Positions 9,326 through 18,821 of a DNA stretch of 64,000 bases are shown here, piece after piece. How positions within the stretch are numbered: position 1 is the first letter of the stretch; every line of letters begins with the position of its first letter. The stretch is from contig VGFQ01000005.1 of the NCBI GenBank assembly GCA_016868815.1, positions 95,793 through 159,792 of the forward strand, given 5' to 3'. The notes beneath the pieces are model-generated. The model was not told where the DNA came from, did not search any database, and was given only the letters and a program-made list of their open reading frames with translations. This stretch comes from Bacteroidota bacterium. Its GTDB lineage: Bacteria; Bacteroidota; Bacteroidia; Chitinophagales; Chitinophagaceae. The position numbers and the translations under genes were made by a program.

Positions 9326-9645
9326 TTTTATAATTTACTTTTTTATATTATATGATTATACTCGTCTAATATTTTACTATCTTTTTACGATCACAAAAAA
9401 AAATGAAGAATGTGTCTATATATATAAAATTAAAAAGACTGCTTCACTTTACGATTTATCACTAAACGATAAATCAGATCTGTAAATATAAATGGTATGA
9501 TGTTCAGCTATATTCTTAAAAATATTCGCTACCTGATATATTTCAGGAACATTACTCATATTGTAGGATACATATTTGGATTTATAAAAGTGTTATTAAT
9601 GGCGTGTGAAGATACCAAGCCTAGATTCTATATTATTGATGACAC
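9326..9645. other. Intergenic region between thrS-like and COG0523 genes
   Basis: Very AT-rich and without a supported gene. It contains the inverted repeat GATTTATC-n7-GATAAATC at 9453-9475, which could be an operator for the COG0523 gene or an attenuator-type structure. Confidence 0.45.
9453..9475. repeat. Inverted repeat upstream of the COG0523 gene
   Basis: Perfect 8-bp arms separated by 7 nt, 128 bp before the COG0523 start codon. No T-run follows on either strand, so an operator is more likely than a terminator. The repeat differs from the palindrome upstream of the synthetase gene. Confidence 0.45.
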
Positions 9646-11442
9646 CTACAGTTTCAAATTTTGTATAAGCTCATTTGTGAATTCTTCAATAGTATAAATT
9701 TTATTTTTTATATCGTCTCTTTGCCTCACTGATACTGTTTGCGAGTTCATTTCCTCTTCACCAACAATGAGCATATAAGGTACTTTTTGCAACTGAGCAT
9801 CACGAATTTTTTTACCCAACTTTTCGTTTCTATTATCCACCTCTATCTCTAAATCTAATTTATTATTTATTTGTTCCGCGACTTGTATGGCGTACTCTTC
9901 AAACTTTTCAGATACCGTTAATACAATTGCTTTAATAGGAGCTAACCAAACAGGGAATTTTCCTGCATTATTTTCAATCAGAAGCGCAATAAAACGCTCC
10001 ATAGATCCAAATAGAGCTCGATGAATCATTACAGGGCGGTGCTTCTGGTTGTCGCTACCTGTGTATTGTAAATCAAAATTCTCCGGCATCATATAGTCAA
10101 CTTGTATGGTGCCAATTTGCCATTTTCTGCCGATAGCATCACGTACTATAAAATCTAGTTTTGGTCCGTAAAAAGCTGCTTCACCTTCTTTTGTTGTGGT
10201 TTTCATACCACGTTCCTCTGTGGCTTCCACTATTGCCTTTTCAGCCAATTCCCACATTTCATCTGTACCTAGATACTTGTATTTGTTCCCTGGATCTCTT
10301 AATGATATTTGTGTTTGAAATTCACTAAAACCTAATTTACTATAAACTAGATTTACCAAATCAACGACTTTTAAAAACTCTTCCTTCAATTGATCAGGAC
10401 GGCAAAAAATATGAGCATCATCTTGAGTAAAGCCGCGCACTCTTGTTAAGCCGTGTAATTCACCGTGTTGCTCGTAGCGATAAACAGTCCCGAATTCTGC
10501 ATATTTAATCGGTAATTCTTTATAACTCTTAGCTTTTGAAGCATAGATTTTACAATGATGTGGACAATTCATTGGCTTGAGGAAAAACTCCTCATTTTCA
10601 GCAGGTGTTCTAATCGGTTGATAAGCATCTTGACCATATTTTGCGTAATGTCCTGAAGTTACATAGAGTTCTTTTTTTCCTATATGAGGGCTTGCTACGT
10701 GTTGGTATCCAGCCTTTCGTTGAATATTTTTGAGGAAATTTATGAGGTTTTGGCGGAGCGCTTCACCTTTAGGAGCCCAAAGTGGTAAGCCCATACCTAC
10801 CTCTTCATCAAAATAAAACAAGTCTAATTCTTTGCCAATTTTTCTGTGGTCACGTTTTTTGGCTTCTTCAATGTTGCTTACATACTCATCAAGTAGAATC
10901 TTGTCTGGGAACGAAATACCATATACACGGGTAAGCATCTTATTTTTTTCGTTACCACGCCAATAGGCACCAGCTATATTGGTTATTTTAATTGCTTTTA
11001 TTAAGGCAGTGTTAGGTATGTGCGGGCCTGCACATAAATCTACAAATTCTCCAGTCTCATAAAAAGTGATAGTACCGTCTGCTAAACCATCTAAAATTTC
11101 CAACTTATATTGATCTCCTTTTTTCTGGAAATAGTTTGCTGCATCCTTTTTACTAATTTCTACACGAATATTTTGTAACCCTTTTTTGGCAAGTTCAAGC
11201 ATTTTCTGCTCTACTTTCATGAAATCTTTTTCTGAAAAATTATAATCGTTAAAATCAACATCATAATAGAACCCATTTTCAATAGCAGGTCCAGTTCCTA
11301 ACTTAATGCCAGGATACAGATTTTCCAGGGCATAGGCTAATAAATGACTTGATGTATGCCAAAAGGTTGATTTGTAAATGTCGTTTTCCCAATCTGATAT
11401 TTTTTCTGTGGAAATCACGGATGCGCTCAATTCTAATGGCAA
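9646..11442 (-). CDS. thrS: Threonyl-tRNA synthetase paralogue lacking the TGS domain
   Basis: 598 residues, about 40 shorter than usual because the N-terminal TGS domain is missing; the protein starts directly before the editing domain. Editing-site residues are kept (H29-x3-H33 in WHTSSH, C137 and H141 in CAGPH). The catalytic zinc ligands C293 (MNCPHH), H344 (DDAHIF) and H474 (MIHRAL) are all present, so it should still be a zinc enzyme and should charge tRNA-Thr. The C-terminal anticodon-binding domain is complete. The start is a TTG with an in-frame stop 9 codons upstream, so no hidden TGS segment exists in that frame. It is AT-rich like its neighbour and probably a second, horizontally acquired copy. 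Confidence 0.92.
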   Translation of the reverse strand: MPLELSASVISTEKISDWENDIYKSTFWHTSSHLLAYALENLYPGIKLGTGPAIENGFYYDVDFNDYNFSEKDFMKVEQKMLELAKKGLQNIRVEISKKDAANYFQKKGDQYKLEILDGLADGTITFYETGEFVDLCAGPHIPNTALIKAIKITNIAGAYWRGNEKNKMLTRVYGISFPDKILLDEYVSNIEEAKKRDHRKIGKELDLFYFDEEVGMGLPLWAPKGEALRQNLINFLKNIQRKAGYQHVASPHIGKKELYVTSGHYAKYGQDAYQPIRTPAENEEFFLKPMNCPHHCKIYASKAKSYKELPIKYAEFGTVYRYEQHGELHGLTRVRGFTQDDAHIFCRPDQLKEEFLKVVDLVNLVYSKLGFSEFQTQISLRDPGNKYKYLGTDEMWELAEKAIVEATEERGMKTTTKEGEAAFYGPKLDFIVRDAIGRKWQIGTIQVDYMMPENFDLQYTGSDNQKHRPVMIHRALFGSMERFIALLIENNAGKFPVWLAPIKAIVLTVSEKFEEYAIQVAEQINNKLDLEIEVDNRNEKLGKKIRDAQLQKVPYMLIVGEEEMNSQTVSVRQRDDIKNKIYTIEEFTNELIQNLKL

Positions 11443-11471
11443 GTATTTAGTTTTAGATTCAAGAATCTATA

Positions 11472-11486
11472 TGCAACAATGTTGCA
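11472..11486. promoter_or_regulatory. Perfect 15-bp palindrome, candidate metal-regulator operator
   Basis: TGCAACA-A-TGTTGCA lies 30 bp before the synthetase start, in the expected promoter position. The size and symmetry suit a dimeric Fur/Zur-type regulator; the assignment to Zur is inference from the gene content downstream. Confidence 0.5.
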
Positions 11487-11932
11487 AAATAATGATTATC
11501 TCAGTACACGCGACGAACTTTTTTTAATATTTCAAAAAAAATAAGGTAGAAGAGTGCACAACATGAAAATATACCCTGTCTTGGGAAATTTTACGGATGA
11601 TGTTGTTATGGAATGACACTTCAGTCAAATAATGTAAATATTTTTGGTTATATCTCAACGAATAGGAACGAAAACAAGCATATTGCACAACACCATTTTT
11701 TTTGTAGTCATGCCATACATATAAAAAATACTATTTACGAAATCGTTTATTAAATCAAAATTTATTTATAAATGATATTTAATACACGATCTAATTTCTA
11801 TCAATATTTATCCTTGTATGGTGTCTTTTCTTTTGATAATATATATTTTATTTACAGACGTTATTTCCGCTGTTTGCAGTTCTTGGTCTATTGAGAAATT
11901 TCCCCGTCATTATAATCTAAAATTGCTATTGC

Positions 11933-12248
11933 TCAGATCATCTCTTTAAAATCACCATCCTTCCAACACAAGCTTACATTTTCAGCAATTTTATTATCTT
12001 CTGAATTGAGAATTGTAGAGGCAGCGAGAGCAGATTTTAACACTACTTTTTTGGGTTCAAAAAGGCGTTAGTATTCTTAACCCCCCGATATCATTTATCC
12101 ATTCTGCTTCTGCACCATATTTTTTTGCTACTCTGGTTGTATGCACTAGGTAATATCCACTTTCTAGCACCCTACTGCTAATATATCCAATATGCCTTCT
12201 CTGCTTCATGGGCCTCATCCTTGGCATATTTCTCCTCGCTTGTCTCAT
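11933..12248 (-). pseudogene. Frameshifted gene remnant, weakly chaperonin-like
   Basis: Two fragments in adjacent frames join at a T-run near 12057. The upstream one ends KKYGAEAEWINDIGGLRIL; the downstream one starts FEPKKVVLKSALAASTIL. The joined pattern (G-x-A-x2-EW, then I/L-x-P-x-KVV-x-SAL-x2-A) resembles the C-terminal part of GroEL (NAATGEW...DPTKVTRSALQNAAS). The similarity is short and judged by eye, so the identity is tentative. It is clearly not an intact gene. Confidence 0.3.
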
Positions 12249-12333
12249 CCTGCTGGCGCGTATTTACACTTTTGCATTTGTAAACTATTCTTTCTGCGAC
12301 TTTGGAGCTGAGTGATCTCATCACTGTTCCTCG

Positions 12334-12341
12334 TACTTTCG
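12334..12341 (+). promoter_or_regulatory. Candidate -7 element TACTTTCG before the GHL10 gene
   Basis: It matches TAnnTTTG except for one base and ends 4 nt before the ATG at 12346, the spacing seen at rlmD and the DUF4834 gene. Confidence 0.35.
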
Positions 12342-12345
12342 CGGT

Positions 12346-13923
12346 ATGAGACTCATCGTTCGAACCTGCTTCCCACAGGCCATCCTGTGGCTGTTGTTGA
12401 CAACAAGCTATGGCATAACAGATCTCATGGGCCAGCCGACTTCCCCGCGCTATGAATTCCGGGGTGCATGGATAGCAACGGTGGACAACATCGACTGGCC
12501 TTCGAGGAAAGGTCTTCCTTCGGACTCACAGCGGGCTGAGTTCATCCGGCTCCTCGATATGCACCGTTCTAATGGCATGAATGCGGTGATCATGCAAGTG
12601 CGACCGGCAGCGGATGCTTTCTACCCCTCCCCGCTGGAACCCTGGAGCGAGTGGCTCACCGGTGTTCAGGGTAAGGCTCCCGAGCCATATTACGACCCGC
12701 TGGCATTCATGGTAGAGGAGACGCATCGCAGGGGGATGGAGTTCCATGCCTGGCTGAATCCCTACCGGGCTGTCTTTAACAGGACCTATTCCTCCATCGC
12801 TGCCAACCACATCACCCGCATGCGGCCGGAGTGGTTTCTCGACTATGGCGATAAGCGTTATTTTGACCCAGGCCATCCCGAGGCACAGGCCTTCGTGACA
12901 GAAGTGGTGGTGGACATCGTCCGGCGCTATCCGGTCGACGCCATTCACTTCGACGATTACTTCTATCCTTACCGCATTGCCGGAAAGAACTTTCCTGATA
13001 CAGCTACCTACCGGCAGTTTTCACGGGGGATGGCCACAGACGACTGGCGGCGCAGCAATGTCGACTCCATTATCGTCCGACTGCGGCGGGCCATCCATCG
13101 GGAGAACCCCTACTGCCGCTTTGGGATCTCTCCCTTTGGCGTGTGGAGGAACCGCGATAAAGACCCGCGGGGGAGTGATACCCACGCCGGCCAGACCAAC
13201 TACGACGATCTCTATGCTGATATCCGGCTATGGCTGGAAAAAGATTGGATAGACTATGTCGTGCCGCAGCTCTATTGGGAGTTGGAACATAACAAGGTGC
13301 CCTTCGAGCCCTTGCTGAACTGGTGGAGCCATAACTCTTTTGGCAAACCCTGCTACATCGGACTGGGCTTTTATCGCGCCGGCAGCAACCTCGCCTGGCG
13401 CGACCACACACAGCTCTCCCGACAGCTGGCGGCGATCCGCAGTCGGCCCAACATACAGGGCGCCGCCTATTTTAGCAGTAAGTCTTTTTTTAAGAATCCT
13501 TTGGGATGGAACGATACCCTCCGCCGCTACTATCAGTATCCCGCACTGGTTCCCCCGGCACACAGCCATGAAGGGACAGTTGCGCTGACACCTCGCATCC
13601 GCACCGAGGCGGGTCTCTTGGCGGAGAAGGTTCGTTTCCGCATCTTGGCGCCTGCCGAAGGCATGGATACGAAGATCCGGCAGATAGCCGTCTATGCGGT
13701 GTATGAGGAGCAGTCGACTTTCTCGCAGGCCCAACTCGTAGCCCTCCAGCCTTTCGGTGGAGATGTGGCTTTCGAGATCAACTGTCCGCCGACGGCCACA
13801 TACTTACGCGTGCATGTCACCTATGTCGACCATGCCAACCGCGAAAGTCCGGTAGAGGGCCTGGGGGCCGCCACCTGCTCCTTTGTCCGAAGAGCCGGCA
13901 GTTGGGAACCGATCCGTCCCTAG
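12346..13923 (+). CDS. Glycosyl hydrolase-like 10 (GHL10/DUF187, YngK-type) protein
   Basis: 525 residues with an N-terminal signal sequence. The GHL10 domain starts at [18 protein letters not shown] (~residue 37) and includes [39 protein letters not shown] and VVPQLYWE, typical of the family's TIM barrel. About 120 residues at the C-terminus form a beta-rich extension. Members are thought to act on cell-wall or extracellular polysaccharide; no substrate is known here. The gene ends with a 4-nt overlap against a convergent small gene. Confidence 0.9.
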   Translation: MRLIVRTCFPQAILWLLLTTSYGITDLMGQPTSPRYEFRGAWIATVDNIDWPSRKGLPSDSQRAEFIRLLDMHRSNGMNAVIMQVRPAADAFYPSPLEPWSEWLTGVQGKAPEPYYDPLAFMVEETHRRGMEFHAWLNPYRAVFNRTYSSIAANHITRMRPEWFLDYGDKRYFDPGHPEAQAFVTEVVVDIVRRYPVDAIHFDDYFYPYRIAGKNFPDTATYRQFSRGMATDDWRRSNVDSIIVRLRRAIHRENPYCRFGISPFGVWRNRDKDPRGSDTHAGQTNYDDLYADIRLWLEKDWIDYVVPQLYWELEHNKVPFEPLLNWWSHNSFGKPCYIGLGFYRAGSNLAWRDHTQLSRQLAAIRSRPNIQGAAYFSSKSFFKNPLGWNDTLRRYYQYPALVPPAHSHEGTVALTPRIRTEAGLLAEKVRFRILAPAEGMDTKIRQIAVYAVYEEQSTFSQAQLVALQPFGGDVAFEINCPPTATYLRVHVTYVDHANRESPVEGLGAATCSFVRRAGSWEPIRP

Positions 13924-14237
13924 CGCCGCTTCCCTTCCAGGCGATCGACATATTCCAGGTTCCCCAGCCGCATGCGTAAGGGGATACGCATGGTCTTCTC
14001 GAATTTCCATTCCTGCTGGCAGAAGAAACCCATGTGACGGGTATAGTTGTCAGCGCCTATCTGCCAGATAGGCCTGCTCATCTGCAACCTCGCGCGTCCC
14101 ACGCTGTCGGCAGCAGCCACCTGCCAGCGCGGCAAGGGGGACTGCAAAGATTGGGCAGACACGCGTGTGTCTTGTGCATGGAGTTGCTGAAACATACAAG
14201 CAGCGATGATCCAACTGCCAACGCCTGACATGCCCAT
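13920..14237 (-). CDS. Small secreted protein, unknown function
   Basis: 105 residues with a signal peptide ending at LHAQ and a conserved-looking C-terminal half ([40 protein letters not shown]). I recall this pattern from small conserved Bacteroidota proteins, but no function is known. Its stop overlaps the convergent GHL10 stop by 4 nt. It is divergent from rpoN with a short shared promoter region. Confidence 0.65.
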   Translation of the reverse strand: MGMSGVGSWIIAACMFQQLHAQDTRVSAQSLQSPLPRWQVAAADSVGRARLQMSRPIWQIGADNYTRHMGFFCQQEWKFEKTMRIPLRMRLGNLEYVDRLEGKRR

Positions 14238-14315
14238 CTCGCTCGTTTTGTTTGTAATTTAGGCCTGATTTTTGATCACGCGCGAAATGATAAACTTTAT
14301 CCTGCCTAAAGAATA

Positions 14316-15806
14316 ATGGCGCTTCAACAGAGTCTTCAACTGAAGCTTCAGCAAAAGCTCTCCCCGCAGCAGATCCAGCTCATGAAACTGTTGCAGGTGC
14401 CTACCTCCAGTCTGGAGGAAAGGGTCAAAGAGGAATTGCAGGAAAATCCGGCCCTGGAGCTGTCGGAAGAGGGCCATGAGGAGGGCGGCGCGGAAGACAT
14501 ACTAGAGATGTCTGATGCCCCGGCCGAGGAGGCCTCTGAGGCAGAGGAGGCAGAGGAAGACTACGGAGATATCGACATCAGCGAATACGTGCAGGACCCG
14601 GATGAAGACGGCGACTACCGACTTCGAGACGACAACTACCCCGAGATGGAAGAGGGCCGCAGCCTGCCCATTCGGGTCGAGTCTTCCTTCCACGATTCAT
14701 TGCTGGAGCAGTTGGGTATGCTGGAACTAGACGAGCGGCAGCAGAGGATTGCCGAACAGGTGGTCGGCAGCATGGATGAAGATGGGTATCTGCGCCGGGA
14801 GACGGCCTCCATCGTCGACGATCTCGCCTTCCGCCAAAACATAGAAGCCAGCGCTGACGAGGTAGAAGCGATCATCCAGATGATCCAGGGCTTCGACCCG
14901 GCCGGCATCGCGGCACGCAACCTCCAGGAATGCCTGCTGTTACAACTCTGGCGGCGACTGGCAGGGCGGAGCGACCGATCCCTCTCCGACGCCATCGGCA
15001 TGCTGGAGCGGTATTTTGAAGAGTTCACCAAGAAGCATTACGAGCGCATCCAGCGGTCCATGGGTCTGTCTGACCTCGCCATCAAAGAGGCTGTGGCACA
15101 GGTGCTCAAGCTAAACCCCAAGCCGGGTGGCCATGTGGGTACAGGTACGGAGGGTACCTACATGATACCGGACTTCTTCGTCTACAACACTTCCGGTAAG
15201 CCAGAAGTGACGTTGAATGCGCAGAATGCACCTGACCTCCGCGTCAGCGAAGGCTTCCGGGAGATGCTGCGCGACTACGACAAAGGCAACAAGAAGGACA
15301 AACGGCAACGAGAGGCGGTGATGTTCATAAAGCAGAAGATTGATGCTGCCAAGTGGTTCATCGATGCGATCCGTCAGCGGCAGCAGACCCTCTTGCTGAC
15401 GATGGAGGCCATCGTCGGCCACCAGCAGGAATTCTTCCTAACGGGGGAAGATACCAGCCTGCGCCCGATGATCCTCAAAGACATCTCCCTGGCTACCGGC
15501 CTCGACATCTCCACCGTCTCCCGCGTAGCAAACAGTAAGTTTGTACAGACAGAGTTTGGCACCTATCGGCTGAAGTATTTCTTCAGCGAGTCGCTCAGCA
15601 CAGACAGCGGAGAAGAGGTCTCTACCCGGGAAGTCAAAAGGATCCTGAGTGATATGGTCGAAGCCGAAAATAAAAGAAAGCCTTTAAGCGATGAGCGGCT
15701 GACCGAGCTGCTCAAGGAAAAGGGATATAACATCGCCCGGCGAACGGTGGCCAAATACCGTGAGCAGCAAAACATCCCTGTGGCTAGGCTGAGGAAGGAG
15801 CTATGA
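14316..15806 (+). CDS. rpoN: RNA polymerase sigma-54 factor
   Basis: 496 residues. Region I is the glutamine/leucine-rich N-terminus (QQSLQLKLQQKLSPQQIQLMKLLQVP), which contacts enhancer-binding ATPases. Region II is very acidic (residues 47-110). The core-binding and HTH domains follow, and the RpoN box ARRTVAKYR near residue 480 recognises the -24 promoter element. The length is normal. The downstream membrane-protein gene overlaps its end by 4 nt. Confidence 0.97.
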   Translation: MALQQSLQLKLQQKLSPQQIQLMKLLQVPTSSLEERVKEELQENPALELSEEGHEEGGAEDILEMSDAPAEEASEAEEAEEDYGDIDISEYVQDPDEDGDYRLRDDNYPEMEEGRSLPIRVESSFHDSLLEQLGMLELDERQQRIAEQVVGSMDEDGYLRRETASIVDDLAFRQNIEASADEVEAIIQMIQGFDPAGIAARNLQECLLLQLWRRLAGRSDRSLSDAIGMLERYFEEFTKKHYERIQRSMGLSDLAIKEAVAQVLKLNPKPGGHVGTGTEGTYMIPDFFVYNTSGKPEVTLNAQNAPDLRVSEGFREMLRDYDKGNKKDKRQREAVMFIKQKIDAAKWFIDAIRQRQQTLLLTMEAIVGHQQEFFLTGEDTSLRPMILKDISLATGLDISTVSRVANSKFVQTEFGTYRLKYFFSESLSTDSGEEVSTREVKRILSDMVEAENKRKPLSDERLTELLKEKGYNIARRTVAKYREQQNIPVARLRKEL

Positions 15807-16456
15807 GTACAGATCAAGTGCAGACGGGCACGCCTCTCCTCTACAGGCTGTCCCTAGCGGCCAGGACCATTTCCGTCATCTTTCATCCCATCTTCGTAGG
15901 AATAGGGATGATGTACTACATCACCTTTGTCCACCCAGACATCTTCCTGGGTGTGGAACAGCGCACCCGGGTCTTGAAGTTCATCACCTTTGCCAACAAC
16001 AACGGACTCTTTCCATTGCTGATCGTATGGTTGCTCAAAGGGCTGGGGTTCAGCCGCTCGATCCGAATGGATACAGCCAGGGAGCGCATCATACCATATA
16101 TTTCTGTGATCATCTTTCAGTTTTGGACCTGGCATGTATTCCGCAACCAGTCAGATTCTCCCGGTGTCCTCACTGCCCTCTGCCTTGGGATATTTTTGTC
16201 GGCCAGCCTGGCGCTGGTCGCCAATACTTTCATGAAAGTGAGCATGCACGCCATTGGCATGGGGGGGCTCACAGGCTTGATGGTTGCCCTTACCCTTTTG
16301 GGGTACTCTACCGATGGCTTTGAGGTGCTGGCGTCGATGGTGCTGGCGGGTCTGGTTGGTTCGGCCCGTATGGTGGAAGGTGCACATAGCCGTTCCGAGA
16401 TGTTGATGGGCTTCTGCATCGGCTTCGGCACCCAGTATGCTGTGCAGATGGCGTAG
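15803..16456 (+). CDS. PAP2-like integral membrane protein
   Basis: 217 residues with about six hydrophobic segments. The part SMHAIGMGGLTGLMVAL resembles the second motif of PAP2-superfamily phosphatases, but the first and third motifs are not convincing, so phosphatase activity is uncertain. The ATGA overlap with rpoN indicates translational coupling; such a gene commonly follows rpoN in this phylum. Confidence 0.65.
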   Translation: MSTDQVQTGTPLLYRLSLAARTISVIFHPIFVGIGMMYYITFVHPDIFLGVEQRTRVLKFITFANNNGLFPLLIVWLLKGLGFSRSIRMDTARERIIPYISVIIFQFWTWHVFRNQSDSPGVLTALCLGIFLSASLALVANTFMKVSMHAIGMGGLTGLMVALTLLGYSTDGFEVLASMVLAGLVGSARMVEGAHSRSEMLMGFCIGFGTQYAVQMA

Positions 16457-16581
16457 CCGCGAGGCTTCTTAGCCCTCTCCATTCAGCAGCGATGAGCTTC
16501 GGAGGTAGCCCGTGGTCTTGTCGCCAGGCCCTGGTAGCGAACATTTTAAGAAAGTGGAAACATTCGCCGGCCACTTTCGAT

Positions 16582-16589
16582 TAGTTTTG
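16582..16589 (+). promoter_or_regulatory. -7 element TAGTTTTG before rlmD
   Basis: Exact match to TAnnTTTG, ending 4 nt before the start codon at 16594, which predicts a leaderless or nearly leaderless transcript. A -33 TTTG at the standard distance is not visible. Confidence 0.4.
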
Positions 16590-16593
16590 CCGG

Positions 16594-18021
16594 ATGCGCA
16601 GAAAGCAGGGCCGGGTATTGGGGGGGATTGCATTGACGGACTATGTGTCTGGCGGCCGTTCCCTGGCGCGTGTCGATGGGAAGGTGGTGTTTGTGGAAGG
16701 TGCGGTGCCGGGGGATGTGGTAGATGTCTTGCTGACAAAGAGCCGGACTGACTGGTCGGAAGGTCGGGCGATCCGGTTCCACCAGTTGTCTCAGGAGCGG
16801 GAAGCGCCTTTCTGCCGGCATTTCGGCAGTTGTGGCGGCTGCCAATGGCAGATGCTGCCTTATGCGCGACAGCTATCCTGGAAGGAAAAGGAGGTAGGGG
16901 AGCAACTGCGTCGCATTGGAAGGGTCGAGATCCCAGATCTATTGCCAATCCTGGGGGCTGCTACGACGCGCGGTTATCGCAACAAGCTGGAGTATACTTT
17001 CAGCAACCGAAGATACCTCACAGAGGCAGAGATGCACGCGGCCGGGGGATGGGAGGAGCAGCAAGCCTGGAAGGAGCGGCCGGCCTTGGGCTATCACGCC
17101 CCCCGGCAGTTCGACAAGGTCTTGGACATCGGCCAATGCCACCTGCAGGCGGAGCCTTCCAACGCCATCCGGGAGTGGTTTCGCGCCTATGCCCTGCAAG
17201 AGGGACTTTCTTTCTATGACATTCGTGCTCAGACGGGGCTGTTGCGGAACCTGGTGTTGCGGTCTACGCGCGGCGGAGAATGGATGGTCAACCTGGTGAC
17301 GGGCCCGCGGGAGCAAGAGGACGTCGCCCGTATGCTATCGGCCTTCCTGGAGGCGTTTCCTGCGACTACCTCGCTCTACCATACTGTCAACCCCAAACGC
17401 AACGACAGTCTTTACGACCTCGCGCCTATTCTCTTTGCAGGCCGGCCATATATCACGGAGACTCTAGGGGACCTGTATTTTCGGATAGGGCCTATTTCTT
17501 TCTTCCAGACCAATCCCGAACAGGCGGAACGCCTCTATGGGGTGGTGCGATCCTTTGCTGGCTTAACGGGCCGCGAGACCGTCTATGACCTCTATTGCGG
17601 TACGGGCAGCATCGGCCTCTTCCTGCATGCTGGCGCACAGCGCGTCGTAGGCGTAGAGGCTGTAGCCGCTGCGGTGGAGGATGCCCGCGCGAATGCTGTC
17701 TTGAACGGCATTGCTCACGCCTCTTTTCATGCAGGGGATGTGGCTGATCTATGTACAGAGGCTTTTTTTTCGGCACAGGGGCGGCCCGATGTGGTGGTCA
17801 CGGATCCGCCCAGGGCCGGGATGCATGCCAGGCTGGTGGAGACGATCTTATCGGTTCAGGCACCAAGACTGATCTATGTCAGTTGCAACCCGGCCACGCA
17901 GGCAAGGGACTTGCAGGCGTTGGATATTGCCTATCGGGTGACAGCCGTCCAGCCCGTCGATATGTTTCCACATACCCATCACATAGAAAACGTAGTGCAG
18001 CTACAGCTACGAGAATTATAG
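16594..18021 (+). CDS. rlmD: 23S rRNA (uracil-C5)-methyltransferase, RlmD type
   Basis: 475 residues. An N-terminal TRAM domain (~1-60) is followed by an iron-sulfur cluster motif (CRHFGSCGGCQWQML, residues ~72-86). The SAM-binding VYDLYCGTGSIGLFL follows, with the catalytic cysteine in LIYVSCNPATQARDL near residue 431. It methylates uracil in 23S rRNA (U1939 in E. coli). RlmC/RlmCD-type specificity cannot be excluded, but RlmD-like is the usual annotation for single copies in Bacteroidota. Confidence 0.93.
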   Translation: MRRKQGRVLGGIALTDYVSGGRSLARVDGKVVFVEGAVPGDVVDVLLTKSRTDWSEGRAIRFHQLSQEREAPFCRHFGSCGGCQWQMLPYARQLSWKEKEVGEQLRRIGRVEIPDLLPILGAATTRGYRNKLEYTFSNRRYLTEAEMHAAGGWEEQQAWKERPALGYHAPRQFDKVLDIGQCHLQAEPSNAIREWFRAYALQEGLSFYDIRAQTGLLRNLVLRSTRGGEWMVNLVTGPREQEDVARMLSAFLEAFPATTSLYHTVNPKRNDSLYDLAPILFAGRPYITETLGDLYFRIGPISFFQTNPEQAERLYGVVRSFAGLTGRETVYDLYCGTGSIGLFLHAGAQRVVGVEAVAAAVEDARANAVLNGIAHASFHAGDVADLCTEAFFSAQGRPDVVVTDPPRAGMHARLVETILSVQAPRLIYVSCNPATQARDLQALDIAYRVTAVQPVDMFPHTHHIENVVQLQLREL

Positions 18022-18071
18022 CGATGCAGACAGGCGGGATGCGTTACTTTTGAAGGGAGAAACAGAAAGCT

Positions 18072-18770
18072 ATGCAAACCGAATTCAGGCCGGGTGGGTA
18101 CAGCAGCCTTCCCTTGATCGTCAAAAATTTGCTCATCATCAATGGGATTGTATGGCTCTCTCAGATCACCATCGGGACCAGCCTCTTTCCGGTCGATAAA
18201 ACTTTCGCGCTTTTCTATTATGAGTCGCCTTTTTTTCGCCCCTGGCAGGTGCTGACCTATATGTTCTTGCATGCGCCTGACGATTTCTTCCACCTCCTTT
18301 TCAATATGTTTGCCTTGTGGATGTTCGGGAGCACGCTGGAGAACCTCTGGGGTCCCAACCGTTTTTTGATTTTTTACCTGCTCTGTGGCTTAGGGGCCGC
18401 CTTGGTACACATGGGGGCCCTCTGGTATGATGTAGAGGCAGTCCGACGATTGTGGACCGAGGGCGCCATTAACGACCCGTCGTCTTTTTATGCGATCCTC
18501 AACAGACCTACGATGGGCGCTTCGGGCGCTGTCATGGGTATCTTCGCTGCCTTTGCCTATACCTTCCCCAACAGCCAGCTATTCATCCTTCCGATCCCTT
18601 TTCCTGTCAAGGCAAAATGGGCGCTGGCCGGACTGGTCGTCTTCGACCTGATCGGAGGTTTCTCTTCCAGCCCGAGTGGTGTGGCGCATTTCGCACACGT
18701 GGGAGGGGCTGTCATTGGGATCATACTGGTGCTTCTCTGGAACCGAAAGAGTCGCAGCACGTTCTATTGA
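18072..18770 (+). CDS. Rhomboid intramembrane serine protease (active-type)
   Basis: 232 residues with six membrane segments. The catalytic dyad is present: S151 in MGASGAVMG and H209 in HFAHVGGAVIG. The GxxxHLLFNMFALWMFG-type loop motif near residue 74 is also conserved. Rhomboids cleave membrane-anchored substrates within the bilayer. It is followed 51 bp later by a second rhomboid without the active serine, and the two probably form a unit. Confidence 0.93.
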   Translation: MQTEFRPGGYSSLPLIVKNLLIINGIVWLSQITIGTSLFPVDKTFALFYYESPFFRPWQVLTYMFLHAPDDFFHLLFNMFALWMFGSTLENLWGPNRFLIFYLLCGLGAALVHMGALWYDVEAVRRLWTEGAINDPSSFYAILNRPTMGASGAVMGIFAAFAYTFPNSQLFILPIPFPVKAKWALAGLVVFDLIGGFSSSPSGVAHFAHVGGAVIGIILVLLWNRKSRSTFY

Positions 18771-18821
18771 ATGTAGTCCACCGTCGAATAATGCTAATTT
18801 TACGCCTCAGCAGGGAAGCGT

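Larger units (their letters stand above)
11443..12345. other. AT-rich region, mostly non-coding
   Basis: It carries the palindrome near 11480 and a decayed gene at 11933-12248. The stretch 11490-11930 is very AT-rich with no supported feature. The composition returns to backbone level near 12250, which marks the right edge of the insert. Confidence 0.5.

Noticed and set aside
9497..9697. 66-codon plus-strand frame in the AT-rich gap
   Set aside because: It overlaps the end of the synthetase gene antisense and is typical of chance frames in AT-rich DNA.
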